Shown here: positions 1 through 7,938 of the stretch, in pieces
Layout of the letters: every line of letters starts with the position of its first letter
Numbering within the stretch: position 1 is the stretch's first letter
NCBI GenBank assembly: GCA_016709765.1
Contig: JADJMD010000013.1
Span: forward strand, 186,001-250,000
Length of the DNA: 64,000 nucleotides
Source: Ignavibacteriales bacterium
GTDB lineage: Bacteria > Bacteroidota > Ignavibacteria > Ignavibacteriales > Ignavibacteriaceae
Direction of reading: 5' to 3'
Notes under the pieces: model-generated
The model's database searches: none
The model's input: the letters and a program-made list of their open reading frames with translations, nothing else
Told to the model about the DNA's origin: nothing
Position numbers and translations under genes: made by a program

Positions 1-250
1 AAATACAAACGTATATAGATATAACTTTTTCATTTTGCCCTCACAAAAGTTAAGCACAACTTAAAAATAATAAATAGTAAAATCAAAAATCGAAAGTCAA
101 TTAGTATTAATCAACTATTAGCAATTGATTTTGAGTTAAATAAAAGGGTTAGTCAATCATCATACCATTATAATATGCAACTAAATCAAGTAATATGGAT
201 ATTATTATCGTCTTCTTAAACAAACAGTATCATTATGAGAGAATAAAATA

Positions 251-283
251 TTTTTTAAAAGGGTGACCGTCTTCTTAGGTCAC
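251..283 (-). terminator. Possible weak intrinsic terminator
   Basis: GTGACC (263-268) pairs with GGTCAC (278-283) around a 9-base loop. On the minus strand the hairpin is followed by a short T-rich run. It overlaps the stop codon of the T9SS tail of the DUF362 gene, so it would end that transcript. The stem is short and the T-run is interrupted. Confidence 0.35.
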
Positions 284-561
284 TTCATCAAAACCATTTT
301 CTTTGTTTCAGTAAATTCTCCCGCTACAATTCTATAAATGTATATTCCGCTCGGTAAACTTTGTGTATTTAACTCTATTTCATATACACCAGGTTTCTTT
401 TCCTCCTCAAGTAAAGTTAATAATTCGGCTCCAAGTATGTCGAAGATTTTAATAACTACTTTACTCTCCTTCGCAATTTCGTATCTAATTTTTGTATTTG
501 GGTTAAATGGATTTGGATAGTTCTGTCTAAGAACAAATATTCCTGGCGGGATTAAGATCAA
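280..561 (-). CDS. T9SS C-terminal sorting domain, detached by frameshift from the DUF362 gene
   Basis: This 93-residue frame is the missing C-terminus of the gene at 527-2071. It has the signature QNYPNPFNPNTKI at residues 13-25, then the beta-sandwich pattern of T9SS type A domains (VVIKIFDILG, GVYEIELN, SGIYIYRI) and the usual KKMVLMK end. The apparent TTG start is an artefact. Dropping one A near position 550 in the upstream frame restores a continuous IIKVDL-IPPGIF reading, the normal junction into such domains. In an intact gene it would direct export across the outer membrane and cell-surface anchoring. Whether the shift is a sequencing error or a real mutation cannot be told from the sequence. 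Confidence 0.85.
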   Translation of the reverse strand: MILIPPGIFVLRQNYPNPFNPNTKIRYEIAKESKVVIKIFDILGAELLTLLEEEKKPGVYEIELNTQSLPSGIYIYRIVAGEFTETKKMVLMK

Positions 562-2071
562 CCTTTATAATATTTGAATAAGAATGGCTTCCATTTAAAT
601 CTAACTGTTTAAGTCTATAATAATTTTCGTTACTAGTTAAAGCTTCATCTCTGTAACTATATGTTTTGGCGTCGGTGGTAGTTCCAAAACCAGGAACAAA
701 TGCTATCTTATCAAATGTCACTCTGTCATTACTTCTCTCAACCTGAAAACCAAAATTATTCGTTTCAGTTGATGTTCTCCAATTTAAAATCACATCGCCA
801 TTATCTACATCAGCAGAGAATGATGTAAGCTCAACTGGAATAATTGAAAGATTATAAACTGATATTTCGGAAGAATCTATAGTAACCGCAAAACCAGAAT
901 CGTGCATACAGTTTATCCAATTATTTAAGCATACATTATACTCACCACCAACATTATCTGGATTGGTTTTTTCCGGATAGTATGCTATGGGTGTTAGCAT
1001 ATATTTAGAAGCATACCAGGAGGCTGCAAAAGGGTCGGTAGAACCCAATAGCATATTAAGTTGTACGGCATCACTACCATAATTACGTTCTGGATTGGCC
1101 CAGGCTGCATCAATTATTGTTAGTTCTGGAAATGTAACTTGCATTACTTTTGCAGGTAGTGCATATTCACTGAACATATAGTCAAAGTGCATAGGACCAT
1201 CACCTCCATATCGTTCGTCCTGATATGCAACAGTAAGAACTCCTATCCAATTCTTTATTGCTAATGTTGCACCAGTCCAACCGTGGGCTTTTAAGACAGG
1301 AAAATCAACTATGCATAAACGATCGTGATTATATGTTTGAGTAGTCGCATTCCAGATTCCATTTTTTAATGATATATAATGATTGCCGGATGGTGATTGG
1401 AACTTTGGATAAGTAATTTTAGAGGCCGGGTCATAAGGATATCCATCATTATAATCACCATCAGAATATTCTGTTACTACATTATTCATTATGTTTTTCC
1501 ACTCGAATAAATAAACAGGATATCCCTTAGAATGAAAAGTATTTATAACATCAAGAATACATTGATTTGGATCTTCTGAATTATTATCGTCTTCTCCGGT
1601 CGATGCCCATTGTGTATTATCACCTACGAGAATTTCACCGGTGAATCCATCAGGATGATTTAGTATTTGCCATATTACTCCTTTAATCCTATCCGTGCTT
1701 GTAGTGTTTCTAAAATCCCACTGAAAACTTCCTTTTATTATCACAATATCATCTGAGCCAACAATACCAAAAGGTCTGGAAGATGTTCTGTGTAAATAAG
1801 TACCTTGCGTCTCCATCAACCGAAACAGACTGTCAATTGCAGGATCAACCAGATACTCATCCGGTACGGTAGTGTCACCGGCAGCTAAAGAACCAGCCGT
1901 TGGTGGAATTTCGTCCATTACAAAAACCTTTGATACTGGATTATTTACTTCCCAGGTAGGTAGTGATTGAGGTAGAATGTTAACAGTTAAGAGTAATTCA
2001 GCAATTATGATTACTGAGATTGATAACTTGTTATATTTTTTCTTAGAGCTATTTTCACTCAAGGGCTTCAT
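527..2071 (-). CDS. Secreted DUF362-like protein, frameshifted before its T9SS tail
   Basis: This 514-residue frame starts with a positively charged N-terminus and one hydrophobic segment (about residues 17-36), probably a signal peptide. The middle resembles DUF362 proteins: VIIKGSFQWDF near residue 110, and DFPVLKAHGWTGATLAIKNW near 255-275, matching the family's order of a 'VLKxH' element before an 'IKNxxG' element. Residues 410-505 form the interdomain module (PVELTSF, LNWRTSTETN, YRLKQLD) that also precedes the T9SS domain in the 1035-residue protein at 46.1 kb. The frame then breaks into NPARNICS and stops, while the sorting domain continues in another frame (280-561). The DUF362 role is unsettled; some members are linked to iron-sulfur proteins. 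A second, Tat-exported DUF362 protein lies at 53.1 kb. Confidence 0.75.
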   Translation of the reverse strand: MKPLSENSSKKKYNKLSISVIIIAELLLTVNILPQSLPTWEVNNPVSKVFVMDEIPPTAGSLAAGDTTVPDEYLVDPAIDSLFRLMETQGTYLHRTSSRPFGIVGSDDIVIIKGSFQWDFRNTTSTDRIKGVIWQILNHPDGFTGEILVGDNTQWASTGEDDNNSEDPNQCILDVINTFHSKGYPVYLFEWKNIMNNVVTEYSDGDYNDGYPYDPASKITYPKFQSPSGNHYISLKNGIWNATTQTYNHDRLCIVDFPVLKAHGWTGATLAIKNWIGVLTVAYQDERYGGDGPMHFDYMFSEYALPAKVMQVTFPELTIIDAAWANPERNYGSDAVQLNMLLGSTDPFAASWYASKYMLTPIAYYPEKTNPDNVGGEYNVCLNNWINCMHDSGFAVTIDSSEISVYNLSIIPVELTSFSADVDNGDVILNWRTSTETNNFGFQVERSNDRVTFDKIAFVPGFGTTTDAKTYSYRDEALTSNENYYRLKQLDLNGSHSYSNIIKVDLNPARNICS

Positions 2072-2322
2072 TTTAACACCCTTCGCTTTTATTTATTAGT
2101 AAAACTTAACCTTCCTATTTAGAAAACATATTACGATAGTGAATACAAGAAAGCAAAATAACGGTACTTATGTTTGTAGGCATTTTAAAGAAAATTTTAT
2201 CTAATTTCAATTTTTAGAGATTATCCTGGGTTTTGATGATCTTTTAATCAGAATGCCTAGAACCTCTATCCATTCTAGATAAAGCAACAAAAAATATGGT
2301 ATTTGATATAGTTTAATCATTA

Positions 2323-2988
2323 TTAAATAGGAGAATCGTCAATACCAGTTAATTTCAAACTTAACTGCCAAAGTTTCAAAGCAGCCTCTCTGTTGTAGGA
2401 AGCAGGTGAAGAATTGATTTCTTTTTTTTCAAAAAAGTACTTTCCTGTAATGCTGCTTACATCATGTGATGAGGATAAATATACAATCGTTTCAGCAGCT
2501 TTTTGTGGCGAAATTAATTTTAGCTGCAGTACGTAAGAAAGGTAATGCTTCATCCAGGCAAATAGCCCATTATTTCTACTGAAATTTGTTGCCACACCAC
2601 CAGGATCTACTGCATTTACAGTAAAGTTACTATTTTTTAATCTACTGCTTAATTCATAAGTAAAATACAAATTTGCTAATTTTGAACGGCCATAGGCCAG
2701 TCTTCTATCATAACTTACTGGAGAGACTATATCATCAAGATCTTCAGTTGCTCTTGAATGTGCAGGTGATGAAACATTTATTATTCTTCCCTGTGTAGAT
2801 TTCCTTAGCATTTCAATTAAAGAAAGCGTTAATAGAAAGTGCCCAAGATGATTAGTTGCGAACGTTAATTCTATTCCTTCATCGTTTTTAAAAGACCTGT
2901 CAAATCTTGCACCTGCATTATTTATTAGAACATCAATATGATTAAAATCTGATTTTATTCTTTCAACAGTGCTTCTCACTTCTTTCAT
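2323..2988 (-). CDS. Short-chain dehydrogenase/reductase, C-terminal part (split by frameshift)
   Basis: These 221 residues hold most of a classical SDR of the retinol-dehydrogenase-like kind. They include the NNAG motif (residues 23-26), the catalytic Ser region INVSSPAHSRA, and the active-site YGRSK (YxxxK). The nucleotide-binding beta-alpha-beta unit is missing here and sits in the overlapping frame 2985-3182. The ATG used by this frame lies just after an AGAGAG dinucleotide run (plus-strand 2989-2994), so the frames may have parted by slippage there. Joined, the two pieces give about 286 residues, normal for the family. The substrate is unknown. Neighbours give no pathway clue, since the flanking genes are also damaged. 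Confidence 0.8.
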   Translation of the reverse strand: MKEVRSTVERIKSDFNHIDVLINNAGARFDRSFKNDEGIELTFATNHLGHFLLTLSLIEMLRKSTQGRIINVSSPAHSRATEDLDDIVSPVSYDRRLAYGRSKLANLYFTYELSSRLKNSNFTVNAVDPGGVATNFSRNNGLFAWMKHYLSYVLQLKLISPQKAAETIVYLSSSHDVSSITGKYFFEKKEINSSPASYNREAALKLWQLSLKLTGIDDSPI

Positions 2989-3182
2989 AGAGAGATATCA
3001 ACTCTGTAGAATTTAACTTGAGCATTATTATTTTTTTTCCTAATCTGCTCACAAATCTTCTCTCCCATTTTTTCATTTCTTGAAATAATGATTAATGAAG
3101 CACCAAGGTCAGCCAGTTTTAATGCTGCGGCTTTACCTATTCCGGAAGTGGCTCCGGTTATTAAACAGATCTTATTTCTCAT
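2985..3182 (-). CDS. Short-chain dehydrogenase/reductase, N-terminal NAD(P)-binding part
   Basis: This 65-residue frame contains the SDR dinucleotide-binding motif TGATSGIG (residues 9-16) and a basic residue after the second strand (SRNEK), which tends to favour NADP. It ends VDISL then stop, exactly where the NNAG half of the same enzyme begins one frame over. The ATGA overlap superficially looks like translational coupling of two genes. However, neither half is a complete fold, so a frameshifted single gene is the better reading. The start is the ATG complementary to 3180-3182. Confidence 0.8.
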   Translation of the reverse strand: MRNKICLITGATSGIGKAAALKLADLGASLIIISRNEKMGEKICEQIRKKNNNAQVKFYRVDISL

Positions 3183-3262
3183 AAACTTTCACAAAGTTAA
3201 TTTCAAAGTATTCTTTTTAACTTTCAAATAAAATTAATAAAACTCAACTTAACATATTTTAA

Positions 3263-3793
3263 TTGGAGATATACTGCAAATATCTATTGAATAGAATTCT
3301 ACATCTGGAAATCATAAATATTTTATTCTTTTTAGCAGAGTATTTACAAATTGTTGCCGCTTCTAATTTTAAACAGAGAAGCAGAACAAATATGTTGTAC
3401 TATCATGCCGAGGCAAAAAATTATGCTGTAATTGGTACCGGAAATAAGAATGAACACGAACAGGGATTTTTTGTTAAGTATGGTGATGGCGGTGCAGATG
3501 TAAAACCAATCGCACATTTATTCAAGACACAGGTATATCAGTTAGCAGAGTTTCTTGGTGTTCCAGAGGAAATTAGAAAACGTACACCAACAACTGATAC
3601 TTACAGTGCAGAGCAGACTCAGGAAGAGTTCTTTTACAAAATGCCATTTGAAGTAATGGATAGAATTTGGGATGGTTGGGAAAAGGGTGTTTCATCAGAT
3701 GTCATTGCTAAGGTTATAAATATTCCTCAATCTCAGGTTAATGTAACGATAAACGATATAAGACAAAAAATACAAACAACAGAATATTTATGA
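3263..3793 (+). pseudogene. nadE: 5'-truncated NAD+ synthetase (nadE) remnant
   Basis: From about residue 34 the frame matches the C-terminal half of the NAD synthetase domain: NFKQRSRTNMLYYHA, VIGTGNKNEHEQGFF, KPIAHLFKTQVYQLAEFLGV, and the lid-like PTTDTYSAEQTQEEFFY. NadE adenylates and amidates deamido-NAD in the last step of NAD synthesis. The ATP-pyrophosphatase P-loop (SGGxDS), which should lie about 100 residues earlier, is absent. Only 80 bases separate this frame from the SDR gene, so there is no room for it. The first 33 residues look like read-through of non-coding DNA. The fragment is well conserved with no internal stop, which suggests recent truncation or a misjoined contig. A functional copy must exist elsewhere. 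Confidence 0.8.
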
Positions 3794-3872
3794 CAAGAAC
3801 CATTTTCTTTAGGATAAACTCGTTTACATATGCTAGGCGCAACCTTTAAAGTTTGTTACATAACTTCAAATT

Positions 3873-3894
3873 GCCCCGATCTTTAGATCAGGGC
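3873..3894. repeat. Imperfect hairpin, terminator-like
   Basis: GCCCCGATCT pairs with AGATCAGGGC around a 2-base loop with one mismatch, and is followed by TTTTAT on the plus strand. It lies just downstream of the nadE remnant and could end plus-strand transcription. A related GC-rich hairpin lies 85 bases on, so both may belong to a dispersed repeat family. Confidence 0.5.
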
Positions 3895-3978
3895 TTTTAT
3901 TTCAAGAATATATTTGGTGCTTTAGTCCAAACCAAAACTAGTTAGGCTAAAGTCAAGAAACTTCATTTAAAACTTAAA

Positions 3979-3998
3979 CCCCGACTTAAAAGTCGGGG
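3979..3998. repeat. Perfect hairpin repeat
   Basis: CCCCGACT and AGTCGGGG form a perfect 8-bp stem around TAAA. The stretch 3794-4082 has no gene and holds this hairpin, the one at 3873-3894, and a smaller GTAGG/CCTAC stem near 4056-4072. Together they look like a patch of palindromic dispersed elements at the 3' end of the acyl-activating enzyme gene. Confidence 0.6.
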
Positions 3999-4082
3999 CA
4001 ATTGCTCATCAAACATTAGTCGCGCAACAGACTCTTCAGATTGTGCTAGAATTTATGTAGGTATAAAGCCTACGCTACATGT

Positions 4083-5519
4083 TTATAATTCAAACATTTC
4101 ATTTATCGTTTTATAATCATACTTCCCAGTACTATTTGTAGGAATTTGATTTGTTGATTTGACCACCAGGGATTTGAAACTAAGTTTGTACATCTTCATA
4201 ACTTCTTCTTTAACTTTAACTTCCGTAAGATGATCATCAGAATGAACTAATATTTTAAGTAGTTCATCTTTTCCTGTACATGCAACAGAAATTTTAAAAT
4301 GATTTTCTATCATCTTTTGCACTTCATCAAGATTAATTCTTAATCCAAATATTTTTATAAATCTTTTCATTCTTCCGGTAACATAAAAAAATCCATCTTC
4401 ATCCTTATAACCCAAATCGCCGGTTGAAAGAAATCCATTAAGTTCATCACCTTTAGATAGGTCGTCTAAAGTTTCAGCATAGCCCAGCATTACATTATCA
4501 CCTTTATAAACAAGCTCACCAACTTCATTTGGATTATTTATTTCAACTCCATCATTCATTATTTTCAGTTCACCTTTGGGAATTGAAATGCCGATTGAAC
4601 CAATTTTATCACTTAATTTTTCAGGTGGAACATAAGTTATTCTGGCTGTTGCTTCAGTCTGACCATACATCACATAAAATTTTATTCTATTCTCCAGCGC
4701 GTATTCATTGAAATGTTTAATAAATTCTTCGCTAAGTTTTCCGCCTGCTTGCGTAAAATATTTTAGGGTTGGAAGTTCAATTTTATCAAAACCAATTCTT
4801 TTTAACATTGTATAAGTATAAGGCACACCGGCAAAAGATGTACACTTATATTCATTAAATAGATTCCAAAAATCCCTAAATAAGACCGTCTTATCAGTTA
4901 AAATGATTGTTGCTCCTTTTAGCAAATGACTGTTTACAACTGACAATCCATAGGAATAATTAATTGGAAGAGTTGTGATTGGTCTTTCATTTTCATCAAT
5001 ATGTAAATACGCTGCAATCGATTTAGCATTGGATTGAATATTTTTATAAGAGAGTCTAACAAGCTTTGGTGAACCTGTAGTGCCTGAAGTAGATAATAGC
5101 ACCGCTAGTTCTGGAAAAATAGTAATAGGATTGCTTTCATTTCTTTTAATAAAATTAAGGGATCCATATTTAAATGAAGATAAATAATTTATAGGGATGT
5201 TTTCATTTGAAGAAATAATAATATCAGGTTTATAATTTTCAATCAGTCCGGATCTTATTTCATCATTCAACTTTTCATCAAGTAAAAGTACAGCATTTCC
5301 AGACTTGAGTGCTGCGATATAAGAAATTATAGATTCAGAATTATTTGTGGTAAAAAGAAAAATCAGGCCTTTATCTTTTAACTTGAACTTTTCTAATAGT
5401 GTATCAGATTCAGTTTCAAGTTCTAAGTATGTAATTGATTTATTCTTTTCAGTATCAATAAGAGCAATATTCTCTGAAAAAGACTTTAGGTAGAACCAGA
5501 AATTATTTGATACGTACAT
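4083..5519 (-). CDS. AMP-binding acyl-activating enzyme (ANL superfamily ligase)
   Basis: These 478 residues carry all ANL core motifs: the phosphate loop LSTSGTTGSPKLVRLS (about 137-152), the adenine-binding YGQTEA (about 287), STGDLGYKDEDGFFY with the ribose-binding Asp, the hinge region VTGRMKRFIKIFG, and a C-terminal NSTGKYDY with the adenylation lysine. Such enzymes activate a carboxylic acid as acyl-AMP and pass it to CoA or a carrier protein. The protein is shorter than typical acetyl- or long-chain acyl-CoA synthetases (550-650). No signal peptide or carrier domain is visible. It is the last gene of a minus-strand run and lies 1 base from the small membrane protein upstream. No acyl carrier or condensing enzyme is nearby, so the acid substrate is unknown. 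Confidence 0.8.
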   Translation of the reverse strand: MYVSNNFWFYLKSFSENIALIDTEKNKSITYLELETESDTLLEKFKLKDKGLIFLFTTNNSESIISYIAALKSGNAVLLLDEKLNDEIRSGLIENYKPDIIISSNENIPINYLSSFKYGSLNFIKRNESNPITIFPELAVLLSTSGTTGSPKLVRLSYKNIQSNAKSIAAYLHIDENERPITTLPINYSYGLSVVNSHLLKGATIILTDKTVLFRDFWNLFNEYKCTSFAGVPYTYTMLKRIGFDKIELPTLKYFTQAGGKLSEEFIKHFNEYALENRIKFYVMYGQTEATARITYVPPEKLSDKIGSIGISIPKGELKIMNDGVEINNPNEVGELVYKGDNVMLGYAETLDDLSKGDELNGFLSTGDLGYKDEDGFFYVTGRMKRFIKIFGLRINLDEVQKMIENHFKISVACTGKDELLKILVHSDDHLTEVKVKEEVMKMYKLSFKSLVVKSTNQIPTNSTGKYDYKTINEMFEL

Positions 5520-5520
5520 T

Positions 5521-5979
5521 TTAGATATTCCTAAATTTTAATGAGTATATTAAGTAGTACAGCATCCAGAGTCCTGTTCCAACAATTCTTAAAAATTCTT
5601 CTTTAAGATCTGAATCTGGTAACAAAATTATTTTCCCATCGGTGAGAAGGTCAAGAATAACCGCACTGGATATGAAACAAATTGATAAGATCAATAAAAC
5701 AAAATTAGTTCTAATTATTTCAAACTTGAACTGATAAAAATGAAATAAGAAAGGAATCAAAACGAGAGAGTAAGTTAAGGAATTTGGTATTCCAAATTCG
5801 GATCTCAATAGATGGTGAAGCTTTAAAACAATTGTAAATAATAAAATCAAACTTATTGCCAATGACGATAACAGGAATTTTAATTTCCGATCATAAAACT
5901 TTCTATTAGAAAAAAGCAGTGTAAGGATAAGTAATATCGTAATTACTAGAAAAATTATTTTAATTGAATCTAAGTGCAT
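5521..5979 (-). CDS. Small four-helix membrane protein, unknown function
   Basis: This 152-residue protein is mostly hydrophobic, with about four predicted transmembrane segments (near residues 7-25, 36-54, 67-85 and 95-112) and a possible fifth near the C-terminus (LWMLYYLIYSLKF). No known family is recognised. It lies between the SGLT-like symporter (15-base gap) and the acyl-activating enzyme (1-base gap), so all three are probably co-transcribed. The context could suggest a membrane partner of either neighbour, but nothing in the sequence fixes a role. Confidence 0.7.
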   Translation of the reverse strand: MHLDSIKIIFLVITILLILTLLFSNRKFYDRKLKFLLSSLAISLILLFTIVLKLHHLLRSEFGIPNSLTYSLVLIPFLFHFYQFKFEIIRTNFVLLILSICFISSAVILDLLTDGKIILLPDSDLKEEFLRIVGTGLWMLYYLIYSLKFRNI

Positions 5980-5994
5980 ATTAAGTTATTCCAA

Positions 5995-7593
5995 CTATCT
6001 AAAACTCCACCAAAGCAGTGCAACTACCGCAACTAATAAAACTGAAAAACCAATATTTATTTTTCTCCATTTATCTTTAATCTGAAGTGTATCTTTTGCA
6101 TATATAATTCCTTTTAGTCTTTCTTCATTTGGTTTTTCTGTAGCTAAGCTTACTGCAACCAATACCGCCGAAGAAATTAAAAATAATAATATTGCGAAGT
6201 GCAGAAAATTAATTGATGCGATATTTTGTAGAATTGGATTTGATAAAGCCTCAACCTTACTTTGTATTTCTATTATTAATCTGAAAGCACCTAATACCAG
6301 GCCTGTAATTAATGATGCCATTGCTCCTTTGCCGTTTACTCTTTTCCAAAATATCCCGAATAAAAATATTGCAGCAATTGGTGGAGAAATATATGCTTGT
6401 ACACTTTGCAGATATACATACATCCTATCATCACTTAAGAGACTAATAAAAGGGATCCACAGCAGACCCAAAAGAACCATTACGCCCGTTGCCCATTTAC
6501 CAAAGTTTACGGTCGATTTTTCATCAGCATCAGGTTTTATTTTTTTATAGATATCTATTGTTAGTAAAGTTGATGTAGAATTAAACATTGCACTAAGTGA
6601 AGACATTAATGCTGCAAGTAATCCTGCAACAACTAATCCTTTTAACCCGGAAGGAAGAAGATTTGTAACAAGCCAGGGATAAGCTTTATCACCGCTAACG
6701 GTTCCACCTGAAATTTGGAATGCAATTATGCCGGGTAGAATTAAAATGAAGACTGGAAGTATTTTTAAAAATCCGGCTAAAATAGTTCCGCTTTGTGCAT
6801 TGGATAAGTTTTTTGCACTAAGTACTCTTTGAACAATATATTGATCTGTGCACCAGTACCAAATTCCTAAGATCGGCGCACCAAAAATTATTCCCGTCCA
6901 TGGAAAATCAGGATCAGTTAAGGGTTTAAACATATTCCAATAATTTGCAGGAGTACTTGCTACGAGATTATTCCAACCACCTGCTCTATCTAATCCGATT
7001 AAAGTCAATGCTATTGATCCGCCAATTAGAACGATAGTTTGAATAAGATCAGTATAAATAACCGCGGATAGACCTCCCATTAAAGTATAAAGACCAGTAA
7101 TTAAAACAATGACAACCGCAGAAGTTACTATATCCCATCCAACAACTGCATTAAGTAAAATTCCACCGGCGTAAAGAGCTATTGAAATTTTTGTTAGTAC
7201 ATATCCGACAATTGAAATAATACTTAAGTAATATCTTGATGCAGTGTTGTATCTTCTTTCAAGAAATTCAGGCATCGTAAACACACCCGATTTAAGGTAG
7301 AAAGGTGTAAAAACCCAACCAAGCATTAGTAAAATTAAGCAAGCAAGCCATTCAAAGTGCCCAACAGCCAATCCAGATTTTGATGCAGTTCCAGCTAGTC
7401 CTAAAAAATGTTCACTTGAAACATTGGTCGCAAATAATGATGCACCGATTGCTATCCAGCCGATATTTCTTCCTGCAAGAAAATACTCCTCGCTGTTTTT
7501 ACTTTTTTTTCTGAAATAAAAACCGATAGAAAGAACTATCAGTACGTAAAAAATTATGATACTTACATCGAGAGAACTGAGATTTTGTAACAT
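5995..7593 (-). CDS. SGLT-like sodium:solute symporter (SSS family)
   Basis: These 532 residues hold about 14 transmembrane segments with the solute:sodium symporter fold. Recognisable are EEYFLAGRNIGW near residue 35, the SLC5 signature GGLSAVIYTDLIQT (about 173-186), WYWCTDQYIVQRVLSAKNL (about 245-263), which closely follows the glucose-cotransporter subgroup, and SSLSAMFNSTSTL near 330, where the conserved sodium-site serines lie. It would import a sugar or polyol-like solute with Na+ across the inner membrane. It sits in a minus-strand run with the small membrane protein and acyl-activating enzyme downstream and a small unknown protein upstream. The subgroup favours a sugar, but the actual substrate cannot be read from the sequence. 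Confidence 0.9.
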   Translation of the reverse strand: MLQNLSSLDVSIIIFYVLIVLSIGFYFRKKSKNSEEYFLAGRNIGWIAIGASLFATNVSSEHFLGLAGTASKSGLAVGHFEWLACLILLMLGWVFTPFYLKSGVFTMPEFLERRYNTASRYYLSIISIVGYVLTKISIALYAGGILLNAVVGWDIVTSAVVIVLITGLYTLMGGLSAVIYTDLIQTIVLIGGSIALTLIGLDRAGGWNNLVASTPANYWNMFKPLTDPDFPWTGIIFGAPILGIWYWCTDQYIVQRVLSAKNLSNAQSGTILAGFLKILPVFILILPGIIAFQISGGTVSGDKAYPWLVTNLLPSGLKGLVVAGLLAALMSSLSAMFNSTSTLLTIDIYKKIKPDADEKSTVNFGKWATGVMVLLGLLWIPFISLLSDDRMYVYLQSVQAYISPPIAAIFLFGIFWKRVNGKGAMASLITGLVLGAFRLIIEIQSKVEALSNPILQNIASINFLHFAILLFLISSAVLVAVSLATEKPNEERLKGIIYAKDTLQIKDKWRKINIGFSVLLVAVVALLWWSFR

Positions 7594-7613
7594 ATTATCT
7601 CCGGAGCATGATA

Positions 7614-7856
7614 TTAAACTTTATTATGAAATAAAACTTCACCTTTTTCTTTATTAATGCAGATAAATATCAGATCCCCTTTTGAGCAGCTTAGGTATTG
7701 AATTGGCACCTGCGAGTAACTTATGTACCAGCAGTTATTTGGAAGTTTAGATAGTTTTTTATTTTCGGTTAATTTATCTGATATTCTCATTGCCCTTAAC
7801 TCAATATCCGGCACTATACTTTTTGCAATTTGAAATGCTTGCTGTTGTGTTATCAA
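7614..7856 (-). CDS. Small soluble protein, unknown
   Basis: This 80-residue frame (MITQQQAFQIAKSIVP at its start) has no signal peptide or membrane segment. It reads like a small alpha/beta protein: an N-terminal helix, then strands ending CWYISYSQVP and GDLIFICINKEKGEVLFHNK. That last pattern is vaguely like small immunity-type or PepSY-like proteins, but the similarity is too weak to name a family. It lies 20 bases upstream of the symporter gene and is probably in the same transcript. A perfect 7-bp inverted repeat (7912-7930) lies upstream of its start. Confidence 0.6.
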   Translation of the reverse strand: MITQQQAFQIAKSIVPDIELRAMRISDKLTENKKLSKLPNNCWYISYSQVPIQYLSCSKGDLIFICINKEKGEVLFHNKV

Positions 7857-7911
7857 AAGTTTTTGTGAGATTAATTTGAATTAATTAATTGTATTGGTAC
7901 AAAGATGCGAA

Positions 7912-7930
7912 TTTGATTTGTACAATCAAA
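7912..7930. repeat. Perfect inverted repeat between two genes, possible operator
   Basis: TTTGATT and AATCAAA form perfect 7-base arms around TGTAC. It lies between the end of the Cys-rich protein gene (7939) and the start of the small-protein/symporter run (7856), with no T-run beside it. An operator for the downstream genes is possible, but a chance AT-rich palindrome is not excluded. Confidence 0.35.
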
Positions 7931-7938
7931 TAGTTGCG

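Noticed and set aside
2985..2988. Programmed frameshift or two coupled genes for the SDR
   Set aside because: No slippery heptamer or downstream pseudoknot is apparent, and neither product is a complete fold; a plain frameshift is simpler.
3860..4080. CRISPR-like repeats
   Set aside because: The hairpins differ in sequence and spacing, and there are no equal-length spacers or cas genes.
4529..4711. Opposite-strand open frames inside genes
   Set aside because: They overlap strong coding frames, have no family features and no ribosome-binding site, so they are shadows.
4083..5519. NRPS or siderophore adenylation gene
   Set aside because: No carrier, condensation or thioesterase domains occur nearby, and the protein is a single-domain ligase.
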